A stretch of 52,327 nt of DNA from Bombilactobacillus apium (GTDB lineage: Bacteria; Bacillota; Bacilli; Lactobacillales; Lactobacillaceae): positions 1 through 52,327 of the forward strand of contig NZ_JABZEC010000008.1 in the NCBI RefSeq assembly GCF_013385145.1. The letters are read 5' to 3'. A program made the position numbers and the translations under genes. Positions 27,330 through 36,310 of this stretch are shown here, in pieces. The notes beneath the pieces were generated by a model, which did no database searches, was not told the DNA's origin, and worked only from the letters and a program-made list of their open reading frames with translations. Each line of letters starts with the position of its first letter. Positions within the stretch are counted from its first letter, which is position 1.

Positions 27330-28961
27330 ATGAATAAATTATGGTTAAGAGGAATCCAAGTCGGAGCTGTCGCGGCTCTATTAGGGGTCAGTATTCCCCA
27401 ACAAACAACCCAGGCTGCTAGTAAGCAGACTTTAAACTGGACGGAAACAGCAGAATTAGCTACTGCTGATATTTCCCAAGCTACAGACACCTTAAGCTTT
27501 AATGTTTTGCTCAATACTCAGGAAGGTCTGTATCGTTTTAATAAAAAAGGCCAACCTCGTTTGGCTTTGGCTCGGAAGGCCAAAGTTTCTGAGGATGGCT
27601 TGCGTTATGACTTTTGGTTGCGACCCCATGCTCAATGGTCTAATGGTGATCCAATTACCGCCCAAGACTTTGTCTATTCTTGGCAGCGAACAGTCAATCC
27701 TAAAACTAATTCCCAAGATGCTTTTTATTTGTATCAAATAAAGAATGCTGAAGAGATTAATCAACAAAAAGCTGATTTAAAAACTTTAGGGATTAAAGCT
27801 GTTTCGAAGCATCATTTAACTGTCAATTTGACAAAGCCAGTGCCGTATTTTAAAAAGTTACTAGCTTGGCCCTTGTTCTTCCCACAAAATCAAAAAGTAG
27901 TTGAACAGTATGGCAAAAGTTATGGAACAAGCTCGCAAAAGACCCTAGCTAGTGGACCTTTTGTCCTCAAAAAATGGGATGGAAGCAGTTCTAGTTGGTC
28001 CTTAGTTAAAAATAAACACTACTGGGATCAAAAGCGGGTTAAGTTACAAAAGATTAATGAAAGTGTTGTCAAAGATCCGCAAACTGGTTTGAGCCTTTAT
28101 GAAAATCACAAAGTAGATGCGACAATTTTAGCAGGGGAGCAAGTCCCTAATTATCAAGGTCAAGCCGCTTTTACACCGCGAAAGTCTTCTAATATGAGTT
28201 ATCTTACGGTCAATCAAAAGAAAGTTCCGGCCTTGAAAAATAAAAAATTACGGCAGGCTTTATCTTTAACCATTAATCGTTCTCAATTGGTTAAGCATGT
28301 TTTGCAAGATAAGTCTTTAACTCCGCAAGGCTTTACTCCCCAAGGGTTAGCGAAAGATCCGCAGACGGGACAAGACTTTGCCAAGAGTACCCTTGTAAAG
28401 TCAGCAGTTGGAACCAATGTGAAAAAAGCTAAAAAGTTATGGCGGCAAGGATTGAAGGAAACCCATACTAAGAATTTGAATTTAACTTTGACAATTGATG
28501 ATACGGCAACCGATAAGAAAACCGGAGAGTTTATTCAAGGATCAATGGCAAAATTACCGCACTTGAAAGTAACCTTGAAGACTTTACCGAAAGTTCAGCG
28601 TTTAACTCAGGAAAGAAAAGGAAACTATGATTTAGTTGCTACTAAGTGGCAGTCAGTCTTCTCTGATCCGATTAACTTCTTAGATATTTGGGAAACAGGG
28701 TCTTCTTATAATGCTTCCGGTTACCAAGATTCTAAATTTGATCATTATCTAGATTTATCAGAAAATAAGTATGCTAACCAACCTCAAAAACGGTGGAAAG
28801 TCCTCCAAAAGGCTGAACGGCGTTTACTACAACAACAACCTTTAATTCCTCTTTATCAAGCAACGCAAGCCCAATTATTGAATCCACAAGTTAAAGGAAT
28901 TGTTTACAATGGTTCAGGAGTACCTTACGACTTCAAATTAGCCCATTTCACAAAGGAGTAA
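27330..28961 (+). CDS. Peptide-binding protein (OppA family) lacking a lipobox
   Basis: A 543-residue family 5 solute-binding protein related along its whole length to the lipoprotein at 4477-6117 (motifs RPHAQWSNGDPITAQDF, LTKPVPYFK, NKHYWD). The start is the ATG at 27330, with GAGGAGGT at proper spacing; another ATG is three bases upstream. The signal peptide (MNKLWLRGIQVGAVAALLGV) has no lipobox cysteine; cleavage after TTQA by ordinary signal peptidase is plausible, so the protein may be secreted or retained by another means. No permease genes are adjacent. It is co-transcribed with pepT under a methionine T-box, which suggests capture of methionine-containing peptides. Confidence 0.9.
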   Translation: MNKLWLRGIQVGAVAALLGVSIPQQTTQAASKQTLNWTETAELATADISQATDTLSFNVLLNTQEGLYRFNKKGQPRLALARKAKVSEDGLRYDFWLRPHAQWSNGDPITAQDFVYSWQRTVNPKTNSQDAFYLYQIKNAEEINQQKADLKTLGIKAVSKHHLTVNLTKPVPYFKKLLAWPLFFPQNQKVVEQYGKSYGTSSQKTLASGPFVLKKWDGSSSSWSLVKNKHYWDQKRVKLQKINESVVKDPQTGLSLYENHKVDATILAGEQVPNYQGQAAFTPRKSSNMSYLTVNQKKVPALKNKKLRQALSLTINRSQLVKHVLQDKSLTPQGFTPQGLAKDPQTGQDFAKSTLVKSAVGTNVKKAKKLWRQGLKETHTKNLNLTLTIDDTATDKKTGEFIQGSMAKLPHLKVTLKTLPKVQRLTQERKGNYDLVATKWQSVFSDPINFLDIWETGSSYNASGYQDSKFDHYLDLSENKYANQPQKRWKVLQKAERRLLQQQPLIPLYQATQAQLLNPQVKGIVYNGSGVPYDFKLAHFTKE

Positions 28962-28964
28962 GTA

Positions 28965-30206
28965 ATGAAGTATGAAATTGATAACACGGCTTTACTAGCC
29001 AATTTCTTGCAGTACGTGCAGATTAATACTCGTTCCGATCAACAAGCTCCCCAAGATCGAGTTCCCACGACGGAAGGTCAAACCAAGTTAGCACAACTTT
29101 TGGCCACCCAGCTTAAGGATTTAGGACTGCAGGAAGTTAAAATTAACCCCCAAAATGCTTTTTTAACAGCCTTATTGCCCGGAAATAGTGGTTCAGATTT
29201 ACCAGCTTTAGGCTTTATAGCCCACTTGGATACGGCAGATTACGCCAGTGAGAAGGTTAATCCTCAAGTTCATCCTAATTATCAGGGGCAAGCAATTAAG
29301 TGGGAGAATGGTTTAGAATTAAGCCCCGAGAAGTTTCCTAATTTAAAAAATTATCTAGGGCAGACTCTGATTACCACCGATGGCACGACTCTTTTGGGAG
29401 TCGATGATAAAGCGGGAATAGCCGGCTTAATCGGAGCCGTAACTTATCTCGTAAATCATCCCGAAGTTAAGCATGGGGCCTTGAAGGTAGCCTTTGGTCC
29501 AGATGAAGAAATTGGTCGCGGAGCTGATCGCTTTGATGTCGCCGATTTTCAAGCTCGCTGGGCTTATACTCTCGATAATGGCTTGGTAGGAGATATTGAA
29601 TATGAAACCTTTAATGCCGCCCAGGCAGAAATTACGATCACCGGGACCAGTGTTCATCCTGGACAAGCCTATGGTCAATTAGTAAATGCGATAACTTTAG
29701 CGGAAGAATTTGATCGGAAAGTTCCAGTCGACCAACGGGCAGAAGAGGTTTCTGGTCGGGATGGTTTCTATTTGTTGGTTGATTTCTCTGCCAAAATTGA
29801 AACTGCTCGCTTAGTCTATATCGTGCGGGATTTTGACTATGAGCAATTTTTAGCTCGAAAACAAGTTTTACAGACACTTGTTGAACGCCTGAATCAAAAA
29901 TATGGTGATCAACGCTTTGCAATTAAAATGTTCGATCAATACTACAATATGGCGGATATTATTAAAAAAGATCCGACCCCAGTAAAATTGGCGCAACAAG
30001 CTTTACGTAATCTCCAGATTACCCCGCGAATCATTTCTTTTCGTGGGGGAACCGATGGTTCAAAAATCACTTATTTAGGTTTACCAACTCCTAATTTATT
30101 TAATGGCGGTGAAAATTTTCATGGTCCCTATGAATTTGTGACGGTAGAAGCTTTGAGCCAATTAGCGCAGACAATTATTGAGATTAGTCATCTGCAAGTT
30201 AAATAG
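28965..30206 (+). CDS. pepT: Peptidase T (tripeptidase)
   Basis: A 413-residue zinc aminotripeptidase of the M20 family that removes the N-terminal residue from tripeptides in the cytoplasm. Metal-site motifs are AHLDTADY (H87, D89), LGVDDKAGIA (D147) and PDEEIGRGADRFD (E181/E182). GGAG lies eight bases before the ATG. It starts three bases after the peptide-binding protein gene, so both are expressed from the methionine T-box transcript. Confidence 0.96.
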   Translation: MKYEIDNTALLANFLQYVQINTRSDQQAPQDRVPTTEGQTKLAQLLATQLKDLGLQEVKINPQNAFLTALLPGNSGSDLPALGFIAHLDTADYASEKVNPQVHPNYQGQAIKWENGLELSPEKFPNLKNYLGQTLITTDGTTLLGVDDKAGIAGLIGAVTYLVNHPEVKHGALKVAFGPDEEIGRGADRFDVADFQARWAYTLDNGLVGDIEYETFNAAQAEITITGTSVHPGQAYGQLVNAITLAEEFDRKVPVDQRAEEVSGRDGFYLLVDFSAKIETARLVYIVRDFDYEQFLARKQVLQTLVERLNQKYGDQRFAIKMFDQYYNMADIIKKDPTPVKLAQQALRNLQITPRIISFRGGTDGSKITYLGLPTPNLFNGGENFHGPYEFVTVEALSQLAQTIIEISHLQVK

Positions 30207-30215
30207 TTTAAATAT

Positions 30216-30278
30216 AAAAACTCCTTATGGACCAGAAAATAAATGAAAATTTAGATTTTCGGTTCGAGAGGAGTTTTT
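30216..30278 (+). terminator. Terminator after pepT
   Basis: A long hairpin: AAAAACTCCT pairs with AGGAGTTTTT, with an inner stem GGACCAGAAAAT/ATTTTCGGTTC, followed by T. Confidence 0.85.
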
Positions 30279-30298
30279 GTATGGAATAGTTTCTAAAA

Positions 30299-30327
30299 TT
30301 ACTAATAAAAAAGTTACTTGCTATAAT
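30299..30327 (+). promoter_or_regulatory. Promoter of the decayed ABC/TetR operon
   Basis: A perfect TATAAT at 30322-30327 with an extended TTGC context and a weak -35 (TTACTA at 30299-30304) at 17 bases. Confidence 0.65.
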
Positions 30328-30339
30328 CAGCCTTAGTAA

Positions 30340-30355
30340 GTGAGTGATCACTCAC
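30340..30355. promoter_or_regulatory. Palindromic operator, probably for the TetR-type regulator
   Basis: GTGAGTGATCACTCAC is a perfect 16-bp palindrome placed just after the -10 element. Its size and position are typical of a TetR-family operator; the matching regulator gene at 32011-32660 is frameshifted. Confidence 0.75.
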
Positions 30356-30386
30356 CTGAAATGTCCAAGCTCAAGGAGGGCAGAAG

Positions 30387-30958
30387 ATAGCTGATATTTT
30401 GACTTTAACTAAGATTAGTAAGAGCTTTGGCACTCAGCAGGTTTTACGAAATATAGAATCGGGTTTAGCTTCAGGAGCTGGAAAATCGATGATTATTAAA
30501 ATTTCTTTGGGATCTGAGCAGACGGATTCTGGCTAAGCTCGAGTATTTGATCAAGTAATGCCCAGAGACAAATTCTAAAAACAATCGGTTATATGGCTCA
30601 ATCAGATGCTTTATATGAGTCATTAACCGCGGCCGAAAATTTAAGCTTTTTTGTCAAAACGAAAGACTTAACAAGATCTTCTTTGTCAGCAGAAATTGCT
30701 CGAGTTGCGCAAATCGTCGCCTTGACGGCAGCTCTAGATAAGAAAGTAGCTCTATTTTCGGGTGGAATGAAGAGACGGCTCTTTGGTCATTGCTCTTTCT
30801 AGGCGATCCGAAGCTCTTGATTTTAGATGAGCCAACAGTGGGGATTGATCCCGCTTTACGGCAAGGGATTTGGCAAGAATTACGATCAAGGACGGGCAAT
30901 TTTACTCACAACTCATGGGATGAGTGAGGCCTAACTAGCCGATCGGGTCGCCTTGTTG
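30387..30958 (+). pseudogene. Decayed ABC transporter ATP-binding protein
   Basis: Translation in several frames recovers an ABC-2 exporter ATPase: a start region (ADILTLTKISKSFGTQQVL), a shortened Walker A (SGAGKS), the signature LFSGGMKRR, Walker B LLILDEPTVGIDP and TTHGMSEA. Visible damage includes ATA instead of ATG after a good AAGGAGG site, in-frame stops at 30534 and 30932, a shortened stretch before the Walker A motif, and at least two frameshifts. The protein cannot be made intact. It was probably an efflux transporter ATPase paired with the permease remnant that follows. Confidence 0.9.
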
Positions 30959-32008
30959 CTTGGCGGACTTTAGTGTTGATGTTTGTGGCACCCTTAGTTA
31001 TTTTAGTCTTATTAAATTATGTGTTCTCTTTGAATACGTCGCCGATTGTAAAAATGGGAACTGTAGGGATTGATTCGGCTTTAAAACAAGAATTAAAATC
31101 TAGCGATCATCTGCAAATACAAGCGTATGCTAACTACGATCAAGCTCAGGCAGCTTTAAGAGATCAAAAAATTGATACTGTTTTACAGCAAGAGGGTCCT
31201 AAACGGTATCGGAGCTTGTATGCGAATACTAATACGAGTAAAACAGCTTTAGCGAAAACCGCAATCAAAACCGCTTTTGCTAATCAACAAAAAGCAACTT
31301 TTGAAAACCGAGGCGAGTTTGGCAGCGCGATTGGGGTTAAGTCAGCCAGCAAACTCTCTTAAGAAAGTAGTTTTGAAGGAGAATTATCGTTACGGTAATC
31401 AGGATACCAACTTTTTTGCAGCCATTATGCCAATCTTTGTGAGTTTTTTTGTCTTTTTCTTTGTTTTTTTAATTTCAGGAATTGCTTTATTGAAGGAGCG
31501 AACCTCAAAAACTTTGGACCGCTTACTAGCGACACCGGTGAGGCGTTCGGAAATTATTCTGGGATATTTGCTAAGCTATGGTCTCGTGGCCATAGCCCAA
31601 ACAGCCTTGATCGTTTTATTTACCATTTATATTTTGAAAGTTGAAGTCATGGGTTCAATCATCAATTTATTTTTAATCAATGGACTCTTAGCCCTAGTTG
31701 CCTTGGCTTTGGGACTTTTAATCTCCACCCTAGCGCAATCAGAATTTCAAATGATGCAATTTATTCCCTTAATTGTGGTGCCCCAATTAATTTTTTCGGG
31801 AATTATTCCTAGTAATATGTTAGCCAATTGGGCGCAAGCTTTGGGGGCAATTTTTCCTTTGAAGTATGCGGCTGATTCAATGACGCAAGTAGTTTTAGAA
31901 GGGGCTAGTTTAAGGGTTATTTTGCCTAATCTGGGAGTTTTACTCTTATTTCTCATCGTTTTATTAGTCGCCAATATTTGGGGCTTACGTCGCTATAGGA
32001 AGATTTAA
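30959..32008 (+). pseudogene. Frameshifted ABC-2 type permease
   Basis: Two reading frames together give one ABC-2 permease of about 340 residues: the first (30973-31362) carries the first membrane helix (LVLMFVAPLVILVLLNYVF) and the external domain, the second (31277-32008) carries the five-helix core, including KERTSKTLDRLLATPVRRSEIILGYLL and the end ANIWGLRRYRKI. The frame changes near 31350. The start codon region is also lost into the ATPase remnant. Before damage it would have exported a drug or lipid-like substrate with the ATPase at 30387-30958. Confidence 0.88.
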
Positions 32009-32010
32009 TT

Positions 32011-32660
32011 ATGACGAATTTAGTTGTTCAAGACCTTAATCAATGGATCAAACAGGCTCAGATGCCAGCCGGAAAGAAGCTAGTCTTACAAGCTGCGGTT
32101 CAACTATTCGCTCAAGATGGGTATAGTGCGACTAGCACTGTTGCAATTGCTCAAGCTGCTAATTTGAGTCAGGCAACGATTTTTAAATATTTTCCGACTA
32201 AAAATAAGCTCTTAGATTATATTTTAGAAATTATTGTCAATAATTTAGTGCCCCAATATAGCCAAAAAGTCCTTCAGAGTATTCGTCTAAGGAAACTGAC
32301 TTTCCTAAATTAATTCACTTTATTATTCAGGATCGCTATACTTTTATTTCGAAAAATAAAAATTTCGTGTTAATTATTTTGGAACAATTTTTGGTAAATG
32401 AGGCTTTGATCCAAAAAAATATCGGTCCAATTAAACATAAACTAAGCCTAATTTACCAAACTTTGGAAAAAATAGGAGGGGACCGCTTGGATATTTCTGG
32501 CTCCGAACTAGGTCAATTAATTATTTCTCAGTTATTACTTTTATTTTTACGCCAGTATCGTTTGGGAGCTTATCTGGCTATCGATGTCCCGCTTGAGTTG
32601 GAAAAGATTGAACAATTAGTTTTGCGGGTAGCTTGGTCGTTGAAAAAAGCAAGGCTTTAA
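32011..32660 (+). pseudogene. Frameshifted TetR-family regulator
   Basis: The first 90 residues form an intact TetR helix-turn-helix (STVAIAQAANLSQATIFKYFPTKNKLL), then the frame shifts around 32275-32290 and a second frame (to 32660) completes the ligand domain (FVLIILEQFLVNEAL, GQLIISQLLLLFLRQYR). The original protein would be about 210 residues. The N-terminal fragment of 100 residues might still bind DNA but would lack the dimerisation helices. It starts three bases after the permease and presumably repressed the operon through the palindrome at 30340-30355. Confidence 0.85.
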
Positions 32661-33181
32661 TTGACACTCCAGCGGCGGTTAAGAAAACGACGGTAGGAAC
32701 GCTGGGTTTTATTTTTGCGACTGGTCTGATTTAAAATTGCCGCAATTAAGATTCCTAGGGGCGGTTCAACAGAGGCGGCGATCCGCAAGAGATAGCCTTC
32801 ATGGCCATCGGGATAGTAAATATTATCAACAGTCATCATAATTTTTCGATGAGGACCTTGGATAAAGTAATTATTTTCAATTAAATTTCCGTGAATGATC
32901 CAATGAAAAGTGGGAACCAACATTAATTGATGTCGGGATACATTAAGATGAATAATTTTAGCGACACAATGATCTCCTAGGACAAGGCTATAGTTGGGCC
33001 AGAGATGAGCTGAAGTTTGATAAATTCCTCCGACTACCGTCTGATTGGCGGTCCGTAATTGATAATTTTGTTGCCAAGTAGGGGCAGTTTTTACGAGCAG
33101 ATAAGCAAACTTTTTTTCAGTATCGTTAACTTGAATAATGCCAGGCAGATTAGCCGCATTAAACTTCAAATAATAAATCAT
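32657..33181 (-). CDS. LURP-one/tubby-like (YxjI-related) protein
   Basis: A 174-residue protein whose repeating beta-strand pattern, including FHWIIHGNLIENNY and GYLLRIAASVEPPLGILIAAIL, resembles the LURP-one-related/YxjI family with a tubby C-terminal-like fold. The biochemical role of bacterial members is unknown. It ends in a basic tail (NKTQRSYRRFLNRRW). An AGGGGCTG site precedes the ATG. It sits 20 bases downstream of the HAD-family gene and its end overlaps the tail of the decayed tetR by four bases. The family call is a fold-level judgement. Confidence 0.6.
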   Translation of the reverse strand: MIYYLKFNAANLPGIIQVNDTEKKFAYLLVKTAPTWQQNYQLRTANQTVVGGIYQTSAHLWPNYSLVLGDHCVAKIIHLNVSRHQLMLVPTFHWIIHGNLIENNYFIQGPHRKIMMTVDNIYYPDGHEGYLLRIAASVEPPLGILIAAILNQTSRKNKTQRSYRRFLNRRWSVN

Positions 33182-33201
33182 TACTTTCAGCCCCTTCTAT
33201 A

Positions 33202-34068
33202 CTATTGTAATTGACGGGCATAATGGACTGCTTGGGCCACCCCGTCTTGAACGTTAGTAGCAGTTTGATACTGGGCGATTTCTTTGATTTCTGGGAGGGC
33301 ATTGCCCATCGCTACCCCAACTCCAGCTGTTTGGATCATGGAAAAATCATTTAAGTTATCGCCAATTGCCATAACTTCTTTTAAGTCAAAGCCTAATTGT
33401 TGAGCTAATTTTTTTAAGGCTAGACCTTTTTGAGCCTGCCGATCGTTGATTTCTAAGTTGTTGCGACCAGAGGAGGTAATAATAGCTTGATCATCTAGGG
33501 CTAATTCTTGTTTAGCATCAGTAAAGTCAGGGGAATCTTGGAGATTAAAAGCAATAATTTTAAAAACTTTTATATTTTTCGTTTGTAAAAGTTGCTGATA
33601 ATCGGGGACGTAGTGAATCTTTAAAGAAGGGAGACGGGCAGTTGCTTGTGAGAACGCCTTCTTGTACAATAAAGTCGGGTTCAGGTGTTGCAGATGTTTA
33701 ATCATATTTTGCAAACGAAGCTGACGACTATTAGAATAGAGACCGGCGTTAGTAACTAGTTCAAAGTATAGATTATACTTTTGGAGGATCTGAATACTAT
33801 GCTGGAGAGTTAGGTGGCGAAGCGGAATTTGAACTACAGGCTCGAACTGTTGGTTATAGACCAGAGCCCCATTAAGCGTAATGAAATCCGGCTGAAAGTT
33901 TAACTTTCGCACAAAGGGACGAGCTTCATCTAAAGTTCGTCCAGTGGCAATGGCGAATTTAATCCCTTGAGCATGAGCTTGATTGATAGTAGCGATATTT
34001 AAAGCGCTTACGCGAGATTGCTGGTTTAAAAGGGTTCCGTCCATATCTGAAGCAATTAATTTAATCAC
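33202..34068 (-). CDS. Cof-type HAD-family sugar phosphatase
   Basis: A 288-residue HAD-superfamily hydrolase of the Cof subfamily. Motif I is SDMDGTLL with D8 as the nucleophile and D10; motif IV is MAIGDNLNDFSMI near the C-terminus, and the closing VGVAMGNA is typical. Members dephosphorylate sugar phosphates, flavin or pyridoxal phosphate; the substrate cannot be read from the sequence. The start is the GTG at 34068, preceded by AAAGGAGG; an upstream in-frame ATG at 34107 would overlap the divergent promoter region. It is divergent from ung. Confidence 0.9.
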   Translation of the reverse strand: MIKLIASDMDGTLLNQQSRVSALNIATINQAHAQGIKFAIATGRTLDEARPFVRKLNFQPDFITLNGALVYNQQFEPVVQIPLRHLTLQHSIQILQKYNLYFELVTNAGLYSNSRQLRLQNMIKHLQHLNPTLLYKKAFSQATARLPSLKIHYVPDYQQLLQTKNIKVFKIIAFNLQDSPDFTDAKQELALDDQAIITSSGRNNLEINDRQAQKGLALKKLAQQLGFDLKEVMAIGDNLNDFSMIQTAGVGVAMGNALPEIKEIAQYQTATNVQDGVAQAVHYARQLQ

Positions 34069-34124
34069 AGCAGTTCCTCCTTTAGTTTCTAGGTCAAATT
34101 TTATCATAGCAGGTGGTTAATAGG

Positions 34125-34805
34125 TTGAAGCAATTAATAAAAAATGATTGGCAAACAATTTTAGAACCAGAATTTGAAAAAGATTATTACCGTCAGTTGC
34201 ATCAATTCTTAAAGCAGGAATATCAAACCCAGACCATTTATCCGGATATGTTTCATATCTTTCAGGCTTTTGAATGGACATCGTATACCCAAACTAAAGT
34301 GGTTATTTTAGGGCAAGATCCCTATCATGGTCCTAATCAAGCTCATGGTCTAAGTTTTTCCGTTTTACCAGGAAACAAAGTCCCACCATCATTACAAAAT
34401 ATTTATAAAGAATTACAAGCTGATGTTGGTTGTCAACCGGTCAACCACGGTTACCTTAAATCTTGGGCTGACCAAGGAGTTTTGTTGTTGAACTCGGTAT
34501 TAACGGTTCGGAAAGGTCAAGCTTTTTCCCACCAAGGTAAAGGGTGGGAGCAACTGACTGATCAGGCGATTCAAGCTCTGTCGAAAAAAGGACAAGTAGT
34601 TTTCATTTTATGGGGTAAAGCTGCTAAATCAAAAACTAGTTTGATTGATGCAACTCGAAATACAATTTTGAGTTCGACTCATCCCAGTCCCTTTTCGGCT
34701 AATTATGGTTTCTTTGGTTCACGGCCGTTTTCCAAGGCTAATCAAGCTTTGATTAATTATGGAAAAGAACCAATTGACTGGCAATTGCCCCAGCAGATTG
34801 ATTAA
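34125..34805 (+). CDS. ung: Uracil-DNA glycosylase
   Basis: A 226-residue family 1 UDG that removes uracil from DNA. The catalytic motif [13 protein letters not shown] contains D65, and the C-terminal motif HPSPFSA holds the catalytic His. I choose the TTG at 34125 because AGGTGG lies eight bases before it and the protein then begins [10 protein letters not shown] like other lactobacillus enzymes; a GTG at 34113 overlaps that site. pta follows after 21 bases. Confidence 0.95.
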   Translation: MKQLIKNDWQTILEPEFEKDYYRQLHQFLKQEYQTQTIYPDMFHIFQAFEWTSYTQTKVVILGQDPYHGPNQAHGLSFSVLPGNKVPPSLQNIYKELQADVGCQPVNHGYLKSWADQGVLLLNSVLTVRKGQAFSHQGKGWEQLTDQAIQALSKKGQVVFILWGKAAKSKTSLIDATRNTILSSTHPSPFSANYGFFGSRPFSKANQALINYGKEPIDWQLPQQID

Positions 34806-34826
34806 AAATTTGGGAGGTTTATTATT

Positions 34827-35801
34827 ATGGAATTATTTACATCCTTGAAACAAAAAGTCACAGGTCACAATTTGAAATTGGTTTTCCCTGAAGCAACCGA
34901 TAGTCGAATTTTGAAGGCCGCAACGCGTCTATTTCAAGAACATATTTTAACACCGGTCTTTTTGGGAGAACCGACAGCTGTCCAAGCAGCAGCCAGTGCT
35001 GCTCAAGTCGATATCACAGGAATTGAAACTTTAGATCCAAACAATTATTCGGATTTCGCAGATATGGTAACTACTTTTGTTGAGCGGCGCCATGGTAAAA
35101 ACACTCCAGAACAAGCTCAAACTATGTTGCGCGACCCCAATTACTTTGGAACAATGTTAGTCTACATGCAAAAAGTTGACGGAATGGTTTCTGGAGCTAT
35201 TCATCCAACAGGTGATACGGTGCGGCCAGCTCTACAAATCATTAAAGTACAACCTGGTTTAACACGGACTAGTGGAGCCTTCATTATGCAAAAGGGCGAC
35301 CAACGCTATCTTTTTGCTGATTGTGCAATCAACATCAATCCTTCGGCTCAAGAACTTGCGGAGATCGCAGCCACTTCCGCCCAAACTGCCAAAGTCTTTG
35401 ATATTGAACCTAAAGTAGCTTTGTTAAGCTTTTCTACTAAGGGTTCAGCTAAAGGTGAAGAAATTGATAAAGTTGCTGAGGCTACTAAGATTGTCCAAGA
35501 ACAGCACCCAGAGCTTGCAGTAGATGGAGAATTACAGTTTGATGCTGCTTTTGTACCTGAAGTTGCACAACAAAAGGCTCCTGATTCTGCGGTAGCTGGT
35601 CAAAGCACGGTCTTTGTTTTCCCAGAATTACAATCTGGAAATATTGGTTATAAAATTGCCCAACGTTTTGGCGGTTTTGAAGCAATTGGTCCGGTCTTAC
35701 AAGGGTTGAATCAGCCAGTTTCAGATTTGTCTCGCGGCTGTAACGAAGAGGATGTTTACAAATTAGCTTTAATTACTGCGGCTCAAGCCGTGAAAGCTTA
35801 G
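34827..35801 (+). CDS. pta: Phosphate acetyltransferase
   Basis: A 324-residue enzyme interconverting acetyl-CoA and acetyl phosphate. It is the short form without the N-terminal DRTGG domain, as in other Firmicutes. Motifs include LVFPEATDSRILKAA, MVSGAIHPTGDTVRPALQ and the C-terminal LQGLNQPVSDLSRGC. GGGAGG precedes the ATG. The partner acetate kinase is encoded at 50514-51704 in this window. ung-pta-tsaE is a frequent order in lactobacilli. Confidence 0.96.
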   Translation: MELFTSLKQKVTGHNLKLVFPEATDSRILKAATRLFQEHILTPVFLGEPTAVQAAASAAQVDITGIETLDPNNYSDFADMVTTFVERRHGKNTPEQAQTMLRDPNYFGTMLVYMQKVDGMVSGAIHPTGDTVRPALQIIKVQPGLTRTSGAFIMQKGDQRYLFADCAININPSAQELAEIAATSAQTAKVFDIEPKVALLSFSTKGSAKGEEIDKVAEATKIVQEQHPELAVDGELQFDAAFVPEVAQQKAPDSAVAGQSTVFVFPELQSGNIGYKIAQRFGGFEAIGPVLQGLNQPVSDLSRGCNEEDVYKLALITAAQAVKA

Positions 35802-35812
35802 GTCAATTTTAA

Positions 35813-36271
35813 GTGCAGTTACGAACAGAAAATGCCACCCAGACTGTTGCCTGGGGAAAAAAGTTGGGGCACTTACTTCAAGCTCAAGATCTTCTATTAT
35901 TGGATGGTGATTTAGGAGCCGGTAAGACAACCTTTACGCAAGGACTGGCTCAAGGATTAGGGATTACAAGACCGATAAAAAGTCCAACCTTTACCTTGAT
36001 TCGTGAGTATCAGATGGGACGAATTCCTCTTTATCATATGGATATGTACCGTTTGGAAGATTCTAGTCCGGAAGAATTGGGTTTATCTGAATATTTTGCC
36101 GGCGATGGCGTGGTTGTGATGGAATGGTCCCAGTTTGTTGCAGACTTTTTACCAGCGCAGTATTTAAGAATTCAAATTACGCGTTTGGCCCAAGCCGATG
36201 AGCAACGCCAACTGACTTTCCAAGCCCAAGGCCAGCGCTATCAAGAATTGGTGGCTTCTTTGAGAAAGTAA
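35813..36271 (+). CDS. tsaE: tRNA threonylcarbamoyladenosine ATPase TsaE
   Basis: A 152-residue P-loop ATPase of the TsaB-TsaD-TsaE complex that makes t6A37 in tRNAs reading ANN codons. The Walker A motif is GDLGAGKTT (residues 32-40), followed by SPTFTLIREY and the VVMEWSQF motif. The start is a GTG with a weak AGG-type site, 11 bases after the pta stop. A hairpin terminator follows directly. Confidence 0.94.
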   Translation: MQLRTENATQTVAWGKKLGHLLQAQDLLLLDGDLGAGKTTFTQGLAQGLGITRPIKSPTFTLIREYQMGRIPLYHMDMYRLEDSSPEELGLSEYFAGDGVVVMEWSQFVADFLPAQYLRIQITRLAQADEQRQLTFQAQGQRYQELVASLRK

Positions 36272-36310
36272 AAAAGGTGACTTATTGAATTATTCGGGTC
36301 ATCTTTTTTA
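36271..36310. terminator. Terminator shared by tsaE and the exonuclease gene
   Basis: AAAAAGGTGAC pairs with GTCATCTTTTTT around a 15-base loop. It overlaps the last codons of the minus-strand exonuclease gene and can work in both directions. Confidence 0.8.
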
